A program made the position numbers and the translations under genes. A DNA stretch of 64,000 bases, from NCBI RefSeq assembly GCF_014652555.1, contig NZ_BMZA01000006.1, forward strand, positions 59,915 through 123,914, read 5' to 3'. The DNA comes from Novosphingobium colocasiae (GTDB lineage Bacteria; Pseudomonadota; Alphaproteobacteria; Sphingomonadales; Sphingomonadaceae). Position 1 is the first letter of the stretch. Each line of letters opens with the position of its first letter. This document shows, piece by piece, positions 54,968 to 63,858 of this stretch. A model generated the notes under the pieces. The model searched no databases and was not told where the DNA came from. It worked only from the letters and a program-made list of their open reading frames with translations.

Positions 54968-56362
54968 ATGATGATCTCCAGGATCATGCTGCGCGGCACT
55001 GTCGCGCTTGGCGTTCTGGCGGCTACGGCCGCGCCGGCTTTTGCCGGCAGCAGTGAGGCGCTGCTCAAGCGGCTGCACGAAAAGGGCATCTTGAGCGACG
55101 AGGAATACAACGAGCTTCTGAGCGACGAAAAGTCCGAAGCGCGCGCCACGCCCGCCAGCGGTGGCGACGGGGCCGGGCTGGACCTGAGCAAGATGGTGAA
55201 GATGACCGACAGCGGCATCGGCCTGCAGGTCGGCCCGGCGACGATCAAGTTCGCGGGGTCGGTCAACGGGTTCTACGTCCACGACAATCCGGACACGCCT
55301 TCGGCCACCACCAGCGTCGTCGGCGGTGTCGCCAGCGTGGGCGGCAAGAATTCGAGCGCGGTCCGCAACGGCCTGCTGCCCGGCTTCCTGACCGTATCGG
55401 TCACCAGCCAGCAGGAAGGCTGGGATGTGGGCGCGTTCTTCGGGATGTATCCCGGCATCAACAGCACCGCGTGGGGCACGCTGGGTGCGAACAACGGCGG
55501 CCAGCCCACTGCGCTCGCCACCGCCGGGATCGATTTCCGCCAGACCTACCTGACGTTCGGACGCAAGAACGTGGGCACGTTCAAGATCGGCCGCGACATC
55601 GGCCTGTTCGGTTCCGAAGGCATCCTGAACGATATCACGCTGCTGTCCTCGGGCACGCCGGGCGGCAATGTCGCTCCGGGCAACACCACGCTCGGCCGGA
55701 TCGGAGTGGGGTATATCTACACGGATTTCCAGCCGCAGATCACCTATACCTCGCCCAATTTCAGCGGGGTGCAGGCGTCCGTGGGCGTGTTCCAGCCGCT
55801 GCAGTCGCTGACGGGGCCGGCGCAGTCCGGTTCGTCCCCCGGCTTCCAGGGCAAGCTGACATATGACGGCAAGCTGGCCGGGGTCGGCACGCGGTTCTGG
55901 GTTTCGGGGGTGACGCAGAAGCACGATATCGTCACGGGCGGCAGCTATACCGGGCAGGGCATCGATGCGGGCGGCAAGGTGACGGCCGGGCCGATCGCCG
56001 TCACCGGGTATTACTACACCGCCAAGGGCCTTGGCACCACCGTGCTGGGGCTGTTCGATACCGATGCCGTGGGTAACCCGCGCAAGAGCAACGGCTTCTA
56101 TGCCCAGGCGCTGGCCACTTTCGGCAAGATCGGCGTCGGCGGCAGCTACGGTGAAAGCTCGCTCAAGTACGCCAATGCCGCGGACGCTGCGGCCAATCCC
56201 GACCTGGTGAAGGTCAATTCCAGCTATGTCGGGCAGTTGCGCTACAACCTGACGAGCTGGGTGACGCTGATCGGCGAATACGTCCATTCGAAGGCCAAGG
56301 CGCATTCGGGCAACCAGGCGTCGAGCGACGCCATGGCGCTGGGCGGCATCCTGTTCTTCTGA
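54968..56362 (+). CDS. Outer-membrane porin
   Basis: 464 residues. The signal peptide (LRGTVALGVLAATAAPAFA) precedes a short coiled-coil stretch (SEALLKRLHEKGILSDEEYNELL) and a long beta-barrel with FRQTYLTFGRKNVGTFKIGRDIGLFG, a porin hallmark, ending in a C-terminal phenylalanine (LGGILFF) for barrel assembly. The start is one of the clustered ATGs at 54968/54971. The 250-bp gap before it holds no gene that I can see. The substrate is unknown. Confidence 0.88.
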   Translation: MMISRIMLRGTVALGVLAATAAPAFAGSSEALLKRLHEKGILSDEEYNELLSDEKSEARATPASGGDGAGLDLSKMVKMTDSGIGLQVGPATIKFAGSVNGFYVHDNPDTPSATTSVVGGVASVGGKNSSAVRNGLLPGFLTVSVTSQQEGWDVGAFFGMYPGINSTAWGTLGANNGGQPTALATAGIDFRQTYLTFGRKNVGTFKIGRDIGLFGSEGILNDITLLSSGTPGGNVAPGNTTLGRIGVGYIYTDFQPQITYTSPNFSGVQASVGVFQPLQSLTGPAQSGSSPGFQGKLTYDGKLAGVGTRFWVSGVTQKHDIVTGGSYTGQGIDAGGKVTAGPIAVTGYYYTAKGLGTTVLGLFDTDAVGNPRKSNGFYAQALATFGKIGVGGSYGESSLKYANAADAAANPDLVKVNSSYVGQLRYNLTSWVTLIGEYVHSKAKAHSGNQASSDAMALGGILFF

Positions 56363-56376
56363 ACCGACCACCGAGA

Positions 56377-56406
56377 GCCCGGCAAGTTATCCCCACTTGC
56401 CGGGCG
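56377..56406 (+). terminator. Terminator after the porin gene
   Basis: GCCCGGCAAGT (56377-56387) pairs perfectly with ACTTGCCGGGC (56395-56405) across a 7-base loop. The T run after it is short (CCCCTTT). Confidence 0.65.
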
Positions 56407-56493
56407 ACCCCTTTCGCCCGGTCTTCCTCATAGCCGCAATCGCGCTAAGGCTGCCGATCTCTTTCCACCCGTCTTCCGTGAAAGTCGCAGATT

Positions 56494-58548
56494 ATGGCAG
56501 ACACCCACTACCTGGCGGGCCGGCTTGCCCGGTCGAGCGCCCCGCGCGCCATGGCGTTCGCGCTGATGGCGGCGCTGGCCCCCCATGTTGCCCACGCCGA
56601 GGAGGCGGACGGGGCGGCGATCATCGTCACCGGGCATGGGCTTGAACAGACGCCCGGAACCCCGGCCTATTCCACCGTGGAACTGGATCGCACGCAGATC
56701 ACCGCATCGGCATCGGGCCGGGCGGAGGACGTTCTGTCCTCGGTCGCGGGTTTCCAGCAATTCCGGCGTTCGGACAGCCGATCCTCCAATCCTTCGGCGC
56801 AAGGGGTGACCTTGCGGGCGCTGGGCGGCAATGCCACCAGCCGTGCGCTGGTGCTGCTGGATGGCGTGCCGATGGCCGATCCGTTCTTCGGCTATGTGCC
56901 CTATCCGGCGCTGGTGCCCGAAACATTGTCGCGCATCCGCGTCACGCGCGGGGGCGGGTCGGGCCCGTTCGGGCTGGGTTCGCTGTCGGGCACGATCGAG
57001 CTGGAAAGCGCGGGGCCCGACGAGCTGGGCCTGATATCCGCCGATGCGCTGGTCGATCAGCGCGGCGAGACCCAGGTTTCCGGCAGCGTGGCACCGCGTC
57101 TGGGCGGCGGCTTCGCGGTTATTACCGGGCGCTGGGATCGGGGCGAGGGGTTCTGGACCACGCCGAAGGACCAGCGCGTGGCCGCGAGCGTGCAGGCGCG
57201 GTACGAATCGTGGTCCACCGGTGCGCGCATCGTCGCCCCGCTGACCTCGGACATCGAGTTGCAAAGCCGCCTGCTGGTGTTCCGCGATGATCGCACGCTG
57301 CGCTTCGCCGGTGCGGACAGCGCCAGCGAGGGCGAGGACGCCAGCATCCGGCTTGTGGGCCGGGGAGACTGGCAGTTCGATGCGCTGGGCTATGTCCAGG
57401 TGCGCAACTTCAGCAACGTGGTGATCTCCTCCAGCAATTTCCTCAAGTCGCTCGATCAGTACAAGACGCCATCGAGCGGGCTAGGCGGCAAGTTCGAACT
57501 GCGCCCGCCGGTGGGCGAGGGACGCAGCTTGCGCCTGGGGGTCGACTGGCGCCGGGCATCGGGGACGATGAAGGAGCGGGCCTATTTCACCAGCGGGCCC
57601 AATGTGGGCAAAGTTCGCGAGCAGCATGAGGCGGGCGGGGTCAATTCGGACGTGGGCTTTTATGCCGACGGCGACGTGACGGTCGGCCCGCTGGTGCTGA
57701 CCGGTGGCCTGCGCGCTGACCGGACGCGCCAGGCTGGCGGTTACTACCAGGTGCTGGACCCCGCCGGGACGGTCACCAGCCGTACCGACTATGCCACCCA
57801 AAGCGACTGGACCGTGACCTGGCGCGGCGGGGCGCTGGTCCATCTGGGGTCGATCGCGGCGCTGCGCGCGGCGGCCTATACCGGATTGCGCCAGCCGACG
57901 CTGAACGAGCTGTATCGGCCTTTCACGGTGTTCCCGGTGGTCACCCGCGCGAATGCCGCGCTGACCGCCGAGAAGCTGCGTGGGTTCGAGGCGGGGATCG
58001 ATCTGACCCCGATGGAGGGCGTGCAGATCACCGCCACCGCCTTCGACAACCGCATCCGCGATGCCATCGCCAATGTCACGATCGGCACGAACCTGCGCGA
58101 ACGGCAGAACGTCGATCGCCTGCGTTCGCGGGGTATTGAGCTGGGCGCTCACGCCGCCACCGGCCCGCTGCGCTTCGACGGCTCGTTGACCTGGACCGAT
58201 GCCGAAGTGCGCAACGGCGCGGCCTCGCCGCTGACCGGGATGCTGCCGTCGCAGACCCCCAAATTCGCCGCATCGGGCACGCTGGGTGTGGTGCCGGCCA
58301 AGGGCTGGGAAGTGGCGGCGACGCTGCGCCATGTCGGCAAGCAGTACGAGGACGATCTCCAGACCGACGTCCTGCCTGCGGCGACCACGCTCGACATGGT
58401 GGCGCGCGTGCCGCTGGTGGCCGGCGCATCGCTGACGCTGCGGGCGGAGAACCTGTTCAACGAAGAGATCGTGACGCGCAATTCGGGCGGCACGATCGAC
58501 CTTGGCACGCCGCGCACGCTGTGGGCTGGGCTGCACTTCACGATGTAG
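56494..58548 (+). CDS. TonB-dependent outer-membrane receptor (first of two)
   Basis: 684 residues. The signal peptide (AMAFALMAALAPHVAHA) leads to a TonB-box-like AAIIVTGHGLEQ and the plug domain (DVLSSVAGFQQFRRSDSRSS, VTLRALGGNATSRALVLLDG, SLSGTIELES), then a barrel with the C-terminal aromatic LHFTM. It imports a large ligand such as a siderophore or cofactor, not identifiable here. It is followed 10 bases later by cytochrome b561 and then a second receptor. Confidence 0.9.
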   Translation: MADTHYLAGRLARSSAPRAMAFALMAALAPHVAHAEEADGAAIIVTGHGLEQTPGTPAYSTVELDRTQITASASGRAEDVLSSVAGFQQFRRSDSRSSNPSAQGVTLRALGGNATSRALVLLDGVPMADPFFGYVPYPALVPETLSRIRVTRGGGSGPFGLGSLSGTIELESAGPDELGLISADALVDQRGETQVSGSVAPRLGGGFAVITGRWDRGEGFWTTPKDQRVAASVQARYESWSTGARIVAPLTSDIELQSRLLVFRDDRTLRFAGADSASEGEDASIRLVGRGDWQFDALGYVQVRNFSNVVISSSNFLKSLDQYKTPSSGLGGKFELRPPVGEGRSLRLGVDWRRASGTMKERAYFTSGPNVGKVREQHEAGGVNSDVGFYADGDVTVGPLVLTGGLRADRTRQAGGYYQVLDPAGTVTSRTDYATQSDWTVTWRGGALVHLGSIAALRAAAYTGLRQPTLNELYRPFTVFPVVTRANAALTAEKLRGFEAGIDLTPMEGVQITATAFDNRIRDAIANVTIGTNLRERQNVDRLRSRGIELGAHAATGPLRFDGSLTWTDAEVRNGAASPLTGMLPSQTPKFAASGTLGVVPAKGWEVAATLRHVGKQYEDDLQTDVLPAATTLDMVARVPLVAGASLTLRAENLFNEEIVTRNSGGTIDLGTPRTLWAGLHFTM

Positions 58549-58558
58549 GGGGAAGGGC

Positions 58559-59077
58559 ATGCAGGCAGATCGTTACAACGCCGTTGCACGCCTGCTGCAC
58601 TGGCTGATCGCGGCGATGATCGCGATCAATCTGGCGACCGGCCTGCTGCATGATCCGCTGGAAAAGCTGATCCGGCTGATGCCGTTCCACAAGGCGCTGG
58701 GGCTGACTGTGCTGGTGCTGTCCTGCGCGCGGCTGGGGTGGCGGCTGGCGTGGACCGCGCCGCCGACGCTGCCCGGCATGGGCGCGGCAGAGATTGCGGC
58801 GGCGCGCGGCGTTCATGTCGTGCTCTATGCGCTTATGATCGCAATGCCGCTGAGCGGATGGATCATGTCCTCGGCGAGCACTTATCCGCTGAGCTGGTTC
58901 GGGCTGTTCGCGGTACCCAAGCTGGCGGTGGCCAAAGGCAGTGCGCTGGCAGGGTTCGCGCATGAATTTCACGAGCTGGGTGGCTGGATCATGCTGGCGC
59001 TGGTGGCGGGGCATGCGCTGGCCGCGCTGCGCCACCATTTCATCCTCCGCGACGGCGTGCTGCGACGCATGCTGTAG
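58559..59077 (+). CDS. Cytochrome b561-family membrane protein
   Basis: 172 residues with four membrane helices. Heme-ligand histidines are plausible in YNAVARLLHWLIAAMIAI, MPFHKALGLTVLVLSCARL, ARGVHVVLYALMIAMPLSGW and FHELGGWIMLALVAGHALAALRHHF. It moves electrons across the inner membrane. Being between two TonB receptors, it may reduce imported metal in the periplasm. ATG 58559 has a GGGGGAAGG ribosome site. Confidence 0.9.
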   Translation: MQADRYNAVARLLHWLIAAMIAINLATGLLHDPLEKLIRLMPFHKALGLTVLVLSCARLGWRLAWTAPPTLPGMGAAEIAAARGVHVVLYALMIAMPLSGWIMSSASTYPLSWFGLFAVPKLAVAKGSALAGFAHEFHELGGWIMLALVAGHALAALRHHFILRDGVLRRML

Positions 59078-59108
59078 GACCTCAACCTGGAACAACGAGG
59101 GACGGGAT

Positions 59109-61376
59109 ATGTCAGACACGGCACGCATTGCAGTGCTGCTGGCCGCGGCGTTGGCGGTGCCGGCGCTGGCGGATGAAGGCGCGACGATCATCGTCACCGC
59201 GCCGGGCGGCGATATCGATGGCGATGAAGCCAGGACGATCGGCGAAACGGCGCTGGCTGCGGCCGGCAAGCCCGATCTGGGCCGGGCGCTGGAGCGCCAG
59301 GTGCCGGGGCTTACCTTGTCGGAAGCGACCGGCAATGCCTGGCAGGCGGCGATCGGCTGGCGCGGGTTCTCGGCCTCGCCGTTGCAGGGCGCGGAGCAGG
59401 GTCTGGCGGTCTACCTTGATGGGGTGCGCTTCAACCAGCCGTTCGGCGATACTGTCCTGTTCGATGCGATCCCGGAAGCGGCGCTGGCGACGGTACGGCT
59501 GAACGAGGCGAACCCGGTGCTGGGCCGCAATGCGCTGGCGGGTTCGCTGGCGCTGGAAACCGCTGACGGCACCTCGCGCCCCGGCCTGCGGGTGCAGGTG
59601 GACGGCGACAGCGTGGGCAGCGCCGGCGGTTCGGTCTCGCTGGGCACGGCGCACGGGGATGACGATCTGCTGGTGGTAGCGGAGGCGCGGCGCGATCGCG
59701 GGTGGCGGCGGGCCAGCCCGTCGCGGCTGGCGCGGGTGCTGGCGAAGGGCCGCCACGCCGGGGATGGCTGGGGCATCGAGCTGTCCGGCCTGGCCGCCGC
59801 GACCAATCTGACCGGCAACGGCGTTGCCCCGGTGGAGCTGCTGGCGGCAGACTGGAAAGCCGTGTTCACCCGGCCGGACCGGACGCGCACCCGGTTCGCC
59901 CGACTGGTGGCGGCACCGTGGATCGCGGTCGGCACCACCGGCCGCATCGAACTGCGCGTCCACGGTCAGGTGTTGTCTCGCCGCAGCGCCAACGGCGATC
60001 TTGCCGACTTCGGCCCCTGTGACGACGATGCCGGCCATCTGTGCCTGGGAAGCGATGACGATGGCTTCACCGATCCGCTGAGCGCGGGCGGCGTGCCGGT
60101 CGCGGCGGTGGCCGGGGTTGACGATTACGCCGCGTTCAATCGCGGGCGCGAGCGGACCCGCGCCGGCGGGGCGACCCTGCAATGGCTTGATGTGCGCGAG
60201 ACCGGCCACGGCACCCGGCGGCTGGCGCTGGGGGCAAGCTGGGAACGGGCGCGCACCCGGTTCGGGGCGACGAGCGAACTGGGCGAGCTGGACGAGGATC
60301 GCGCGGTCACCGGCCTCGGGCTGGTGCTGTCAAGCGCGGACGGCACGGTGGCCCCCGTAGACGTGCGCTCCGCCCTGACCGACCTGGCGTTGTTCGCCAG
60401 CGCCGAACTGCCGCTGACGTCGCGGTTGGGCGTCGATCTGGGCTTGCGCTGGGCCCGCAACCGGGTGGTGCTGACCGACCGGATCGGCACGGCGCTGAAC
60501 GGCGCGCACCGGTTCAGCCGGATCAACCCGTCGATCGAACTGGACTATGCGCTGGGGGACGGACTGCGCTTCAGCGCCGGGGTCGCGCGCACCAGCCGCA
60601 ACCCGACCCCGGCGGAACTGTCCTGCGCCGATCCCGATGCGCCCTGCACGCTCGCCAATTTCTTCGTTGCCGATCCCCCGCTCAAGCCGGTGACGGCGCG
60701 CAACTGGCACGCCGGGGTGGCGGGGGAAGCCGGCGGGCTGAACTGGCGCGCGGGGCTGTGGCGCGCTGATACCCGCAACGATATCCGCATGATCGCGTCG
60801 CAAGTGCGCGGGCGCGGCTATTTCGCCAACCTCGGCGCAACCCGGCGCGAGGGGCTTGAGCTGTCGGCGCGGTGGCAGCGGCCGGACAGCGGCTGGCACC
60901 TTGCGGGAAGCTATGCGCTGACGATGGCGCGGTTTCGCAAGGCCTTTGCCCTGTCCAGCCCGGCCAACCCGGCGGCGGACGAAGACGGGCTGATCGCGGT
61001 GCGGCGCGGGGACGCTCTGCCCGGCGTGCCGAGACATGCGCTGGATGCGGAACTGGGGCGCAGCGGTGCGGGCTGGGACCTGGCGCTGCGGATGCGGGCG
61101 CGTGCGGGCCAGTATCTTGTGGGCGATGAAGGCAACGACAATCGCAAGACCCCGACCTATGCGGTGTTCGACCTGACCGGGCGCGCCGCGCTGACGCCCG
61201 CGATCTCGCTGGTCGCCGAACTGCGCAACCTGCTGGACCGGCGCTACGCCACCGCCGGGGCGTTCGCCGAGATCAATGATATCGAGCTGGCGGAAGCGCC
61301 CGAGGCATCCGACCCGCGCGCCTATGCTCCCGGTGCGCCCCGGCGGCTGACGGTATCGCTGCTGGCGACGTTCTGA
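59109..61376 (+). CDS. TonB-dependent receptor (second of the operon)
   Basis: 755 residues with a signal peptide (IAVLLAAALAVPALA), a TonB-box-like ATIIVTAPGG, the plug (DLGRALERQVPGLTLSEATGN, LDGVRFNQPFGD) and a long barrel ending in LTVSLLATF. Its plug and barrel differ from the first receptor, so the two probably take different ligands, or one carries and one scavenges. ATG 59109 is chosen; the open frame upstream is a shadow of the cytochrome gene. Confidence 0.88.
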   Translation: MSDTARIAVLLAAALAVPALADEGATIIVTAPGGDIDGDEARTIGETALAAAGKPDLGRALERQVPGLTLSEATGNAWQAAIGWRGFSASPLQGAEQGLAVYLDGVRFNQPFGDTVLFDAIPEAALATVRLNEANPVLGRNALAGSLALETADGTSRPGLRVQVDGDSVGSAGGSVSLGTAHGDDDLLVVAEARRDRGWRRASPSRLARVLAKGRHAGDGWGIELSGLAAATNLTGNGVAPVELLAADWKAVFTRPDRTRTRFARLVAAPWIAVGTTGRIELRVHGQVLSRRSANGDLADFGPCDDDAGHLCLGSDDDGFTDPLSAGGVPVAAVAGVDDYAAFNRGRERTRAGGATLQWLDVRETGHGTRRLALGASWERARTRFGATSELGELDEDRAVTGLGLVLSSADGTVAPVDVRSALTDLALFASAELPLTSRLGVDLGLRWARNRVVLTDRIGTALNGAHRFSRINPSIELDYALGDGLRFSAGVARTSRNPTPAELSCADPDAPCTLANFFVADPPLKPVTARNWHAGVAGEAGGLNWRAGLWRADTRNDIRMIASQVRGRGYFANLGATRREGLELSARWQRPDSGWHLAGSYALTMARFRKAFALSSPANPAADEDGLIAVRRGDALPGVPRHALDAELGRSGAGWDLALRMRARAGQYLVGDEGNDNRKTPTYAVFDLTGRAALTPAISLVAELRNLLDRRYATAGAFAEINDIELAEAPEASDPRAYAPGAPRRLTVSLLATF

Positions 61377-61397
61377 GCCGGGGCGAGCGGCCCGCCG

Positions 61398-62027
61398 TCA
61401 AGTCAGCTTGGGCGCAAGTCCCGGCTCTGCCCTGGCCATTGCCCGCTGGTATGCCGGGCGGTCCCCGATCCGGCCGAGATAGGCGAGGATGTTGGGATAG
61501 CCATCCAGCGGGAAGTCTGCCAGCACGCGCATCGTCGTCAGCGCGAAGCCCATCATGATATCGGCCAGGGTCAGTTCGGTGCCGCCGAAAAAGGGTGACG
61601 TGGCCAGCCGTTCATCGGCGAGTCGCCAAGCCTTGGCTTTACGATCCATGGCGAAGGCCGCCGGTTCCGCCCCGGCGCGCAGGCAGGCCACTTCCATCAT
61701 GCTGTTGGCCATGAAAGTGCCGTTGGAAAAGTGGAACCAGAACAGGTGCCCGGCGTAATCGGGGCTGTCGGGCGAAGGAATGAGCCGGCCATCGCCATGT
61801 TTGACAGCGATATATTCGCAGATGGCGGCGCTTTCGCCCAGCACCAGATCGCCGTCGGTCACCACCGGGGCAATGCCCATCGGGTGCAGCGCCTTGTATT
61901 CCTGGGGGGCGAAGCCATCGTCCGCCCGGCGTTGATAGAGCTTGAGATCATAGTCGATCCCCAGCTCTTCGCAGAGCCAGACGATCCGTTCCGATTGCGA
62001 TAAACCCAAGTGGTGAACGGTCAGCAT
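61398..62027 (-). CDS. Glutathione S-transferase
   Basis: 209 residues. The thioredoxin-like N domain has MLTVHHLGLSQSERIVWLCEELGIDYDLKLY and GIAPVVTDGDLVLGESAAICEYI; the C-terminal helical domain has FFGGTELTLADIMMGFAL. The signature serine in LSQSERI aligns with the activating residue. The substrate is unknown. The stop converges with the second receptor gene, 21 bases apart. Confidence 0.9.
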   Translation of the reverse strand: MLTVHHLGLSQSERIVWLCEELGIDYDLKLYQRRADDGFAPQEYKALHPMGIAPVVTDGDLVLGESAAICEYIAVKHGDGRLIPSPDSPDYAGHLFWFHFSNGTFMANSMMEVACLRAGAEPAAFAMDRKAKAWRLADERLATSPFFGGTELTLADIMMGFALTTMRVLADFPLDGYPNILAYLGRIGDRPAYQRAMARAEPGLAPKLT

Positions 62028-62131
62028 GTCGTTTCCTTTGGCCGGAATTGCGTTTCATTGAGCACCATATCGGCCTGGATCGGCTGGCGGGTCATAGCTT
62101 TTTCTAATGACGCGTGGAGCGAGCGAAGGAG

Positions 62132-62149
62132 CTAGGGTCCGGGCCCTAG
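62132..62149. repeat. 18-bp palindrome, copy 2
   Basis: CTAGGGTCCGGGCCCTAG, 17/18 identical to the reverse complement of 39974-39991. It lies upstream of the EthD-like remnant. Confidence 0.6.
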
Positions 62150-62177
62150 ACTTGCTGCGCAGCATGGAGGATGCCCG

Positions 62178-62294
62178 ATGATCATCAACCTTGGTTTCTA
62201 CAAGCGCCGCGCCGATCTGACGCACGAACAGCGCACCATGATACGCGGAGCGCACGAGACCGCGCCCGGATGGGAAAGCGTTGCCGTTATCTGA
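62178..62294 (+). pseudogene. Truncated EthD-domain-like remnant
   Basis: 38 codons: MIINLGFYKRRADLTHEQ at the start resembles the N terminus of EthD-domain proteins, then the sequence shifts to an unrelated tail and stops at 62292. The rest of the domain (about 80 residues) is missing. An upstream GGAGG at 62167 could still support translation, so a small real protein is possible. Confidence 0.4.
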
Positions 62295-62348
62295 CCCGCT
62301 TTTTGCACGAAGCCGCAAGAGACGGCCGTGCGCTTACCGGAGAGAACG

Positions 62349-62819
62349 ATGCCCGCCGTATTTCACCATACCAACATTGTGTCCCACGATCCCGATCGCC
62401 TGGCCCGGTTCTACATTGATGTCTTCGGTTGCGAACGCGAAGGGCCGGAGCGCCATCTGTCTGGCGACTGGATAGAGCGGGGCACCGGCCTTGCCGGGGC
62501 GACGATCACCGGGGTGATGCTGCGCCTGCCCGGCTTCGGGCAGACCGCCCCCCGGCTGGAGATCTTCCGCGTCGCCGGGGCCGAAGCTGCCGCGCCGGCG
62601 CAGGTCACCCGCCCCGGGCTGATGCACTTGTGCTTCGAGGTAGATGATGCGCAGGAAACGCTCGATCGCATCCTTGCCGCAGGTGGCCGGGTGCTCGGCG
62701 AAATCGTCGATTCCGGCGAGGTCCCCGGAGTGGGCCGGGCGGACTTCGTCTATGCCCGCGATCCGGACGATAACATCGTCGAACTGATTGCGTGGAACCG
62801 GATCGCCCCGCCCTCCTGA
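62349..62819 (+). CDS. VOC-family (glyoxalase-like) protein
   Basis: 156 residues. The fold begins FHHTNIVSHDPDRLARFYIDVFG and has GLMHLCFEVDDAQETLDRILAAGG and FVYARDPDDNIVELIAW, with His and Glu at metal-ligand positions. The reaction is unknown. ATG 62349 (MPAVFHH) is chosen over the in-frame ATG at 62328. Confidence 0.88.
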   Translation: MPAVFHHTNIVSHDPDRLARFYIDVFGCEREGPERHLSGDWIERGTGLAGATITGVMLRLPGFGQTAPRLEIFRVAGAEAAAPAQVTRPGLMHLCFEVDDAQETLDRILAAGGRVLGEIVDSGEVPGVGRADFVYARDPDDNIVELIAWNRIAPPS

Positions 62820-62878
62820 GCGCGGCGTGGCCAAGGCTGACCGACCGTTCGCTCGCAATACCGAAAAGGAACCCGCCG

Positions 62879-63304
62879 GTGCAGACCATCGCCATCACTG
62901 ACGACGCCTGGAGTGACCTGAGCGCGTGCGTCGCGCCGGGCGTACCGATCGTATCGCTCAATCTGCTGCGGTTCCGGGACACCGCGCTCTATCCAGAAGG
63001 GAGCGGCCACGCGCCGTGCAGCGGCCGGACCGCGTATTATGATCGCTACGCCAGTGTTACCGTGCCGATCGCGCTGGCGCTGGGGGGCAGGCTGTTGCTG
63101 AGCGGATCGGCCGTCAGCCACCCGATCTGCCCGCCGGGCGAGCACTGGGACGATATCCTGATGCTGGAATATCCTGATATCGGGATGCTCCTGGGGCTCG
63201 GTGCTGACCCGGCCTATCAGGAAAACGCGATCCACCGGACCGCCGCGCTGCGCGATTCGCGGCTGCTGGTGATCGTCAGGAACGAGCTGGCCGGCGGCGA
63301 CTGA
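62879..63304 (+). CDS. DUF1330-like ferredoxin-fold protein
   Basis: 141 residues. The body (IVSLNLLRFRDTALYPEG, DDILMLEYPDIGMLLGL, AALRDSRLLVIV) fits the dimeric alpha-beta barrel group that includes DUF1330. The function is unknown. GTG 62879 follows AAAAGGA nine bases upstream. It lies 59 bases after the VOC gene and may be co-transcribed with it. Confidence 0.75.
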   Translation: MQTIAITDDAWSDLSACVAPGVPIVSLNLLRFRDTALYPEGSGHAPCSGRTAYYDRYASVTVPIALALGGRLLLSGSAVSHPICPPGEHWDDILMLEYPDIGMLLGLGADPAYQENAIHRTAALRDSRLLVIVRNELAGGD

Positions 63305-63316
63305 CGCAGCCGCCCT

Positions 63317-63688
63317 TCACGCTGCCATCGCGGCGGCGGCTCCAGGGATGTCGCGCGCCTTGATGCCGCGAATCTGCGCGAGATCGCCTTTGAGGACATC
63401 GAGCGCGTCGGATTCCTTCGGCGTCAGCTTGGCGGTATCGAAGTGGCGGATCAGCACTTCGAGCGCATCGGCGATATGGCCCAGTTGCTTGCCGTAGCTA
63501 CCGACCTCGTCGAGGATCCGGCGCTCGGTCTCGGGGTAGCTGGTTTCGCCCAGCGAGATGTTGATGAGACCGAGCTGGTTGTGATCGATATTCCACGTCC
63601 ACGGGTTGATCGCCTGCCACAGCTTGTCCGGCGCGAGGCTGACCTGGAAGGGATTGGCATCGGCCGGGGCAAGCGAAAAAGCGGGCAT
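63317..63688 (-). CDS. Conserved hypothetical protein
   Basis: 123 residues, no signal or membrane segment. An N-terminal part with [21 protein letters not shown] is followed by helical sequence. I recognise no named family with certainty. ATG 63688 follows AGGAGG, a strong ribosome site; the longer in-frame version from 63754 is less likely. The 170-bp gap before argB shows no other gene. Confidence 0.75.
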   Translation of the reverse strand: MPAFSLAPADANPFQVSLAPDKLWQAINPWTWNIDHNQLGLINISLGETSYPETERRILDEVGSYGKQLGHIADALEVLIRHFDTAKLTPKESDALDVLKGDLAQIRGIKARDIPGAAAAMAA

Positions 63689-63858
63689 GGGCGGCACCTC
63701 CTGACGGGCGGGATCGATCGCCGCGCAGTCTATCATGTCGTCAAGCCGCCGCACCAGCGATAGAAACTCTCGCCACCGCAGGCGCTTGGAGCGGGTCGCG
63801 ATGGCCGGGGCTGCCGAATCGGCTTCAAATTGCGCGCCAGACGTCTAAAGCACCAGCC

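Noticed and set aside
56407..56493. Possible cobalamin riboswitch before the first TonB receptor
   Set aside because: Only 87 bases are available and no B12-box or matching helices were seen.
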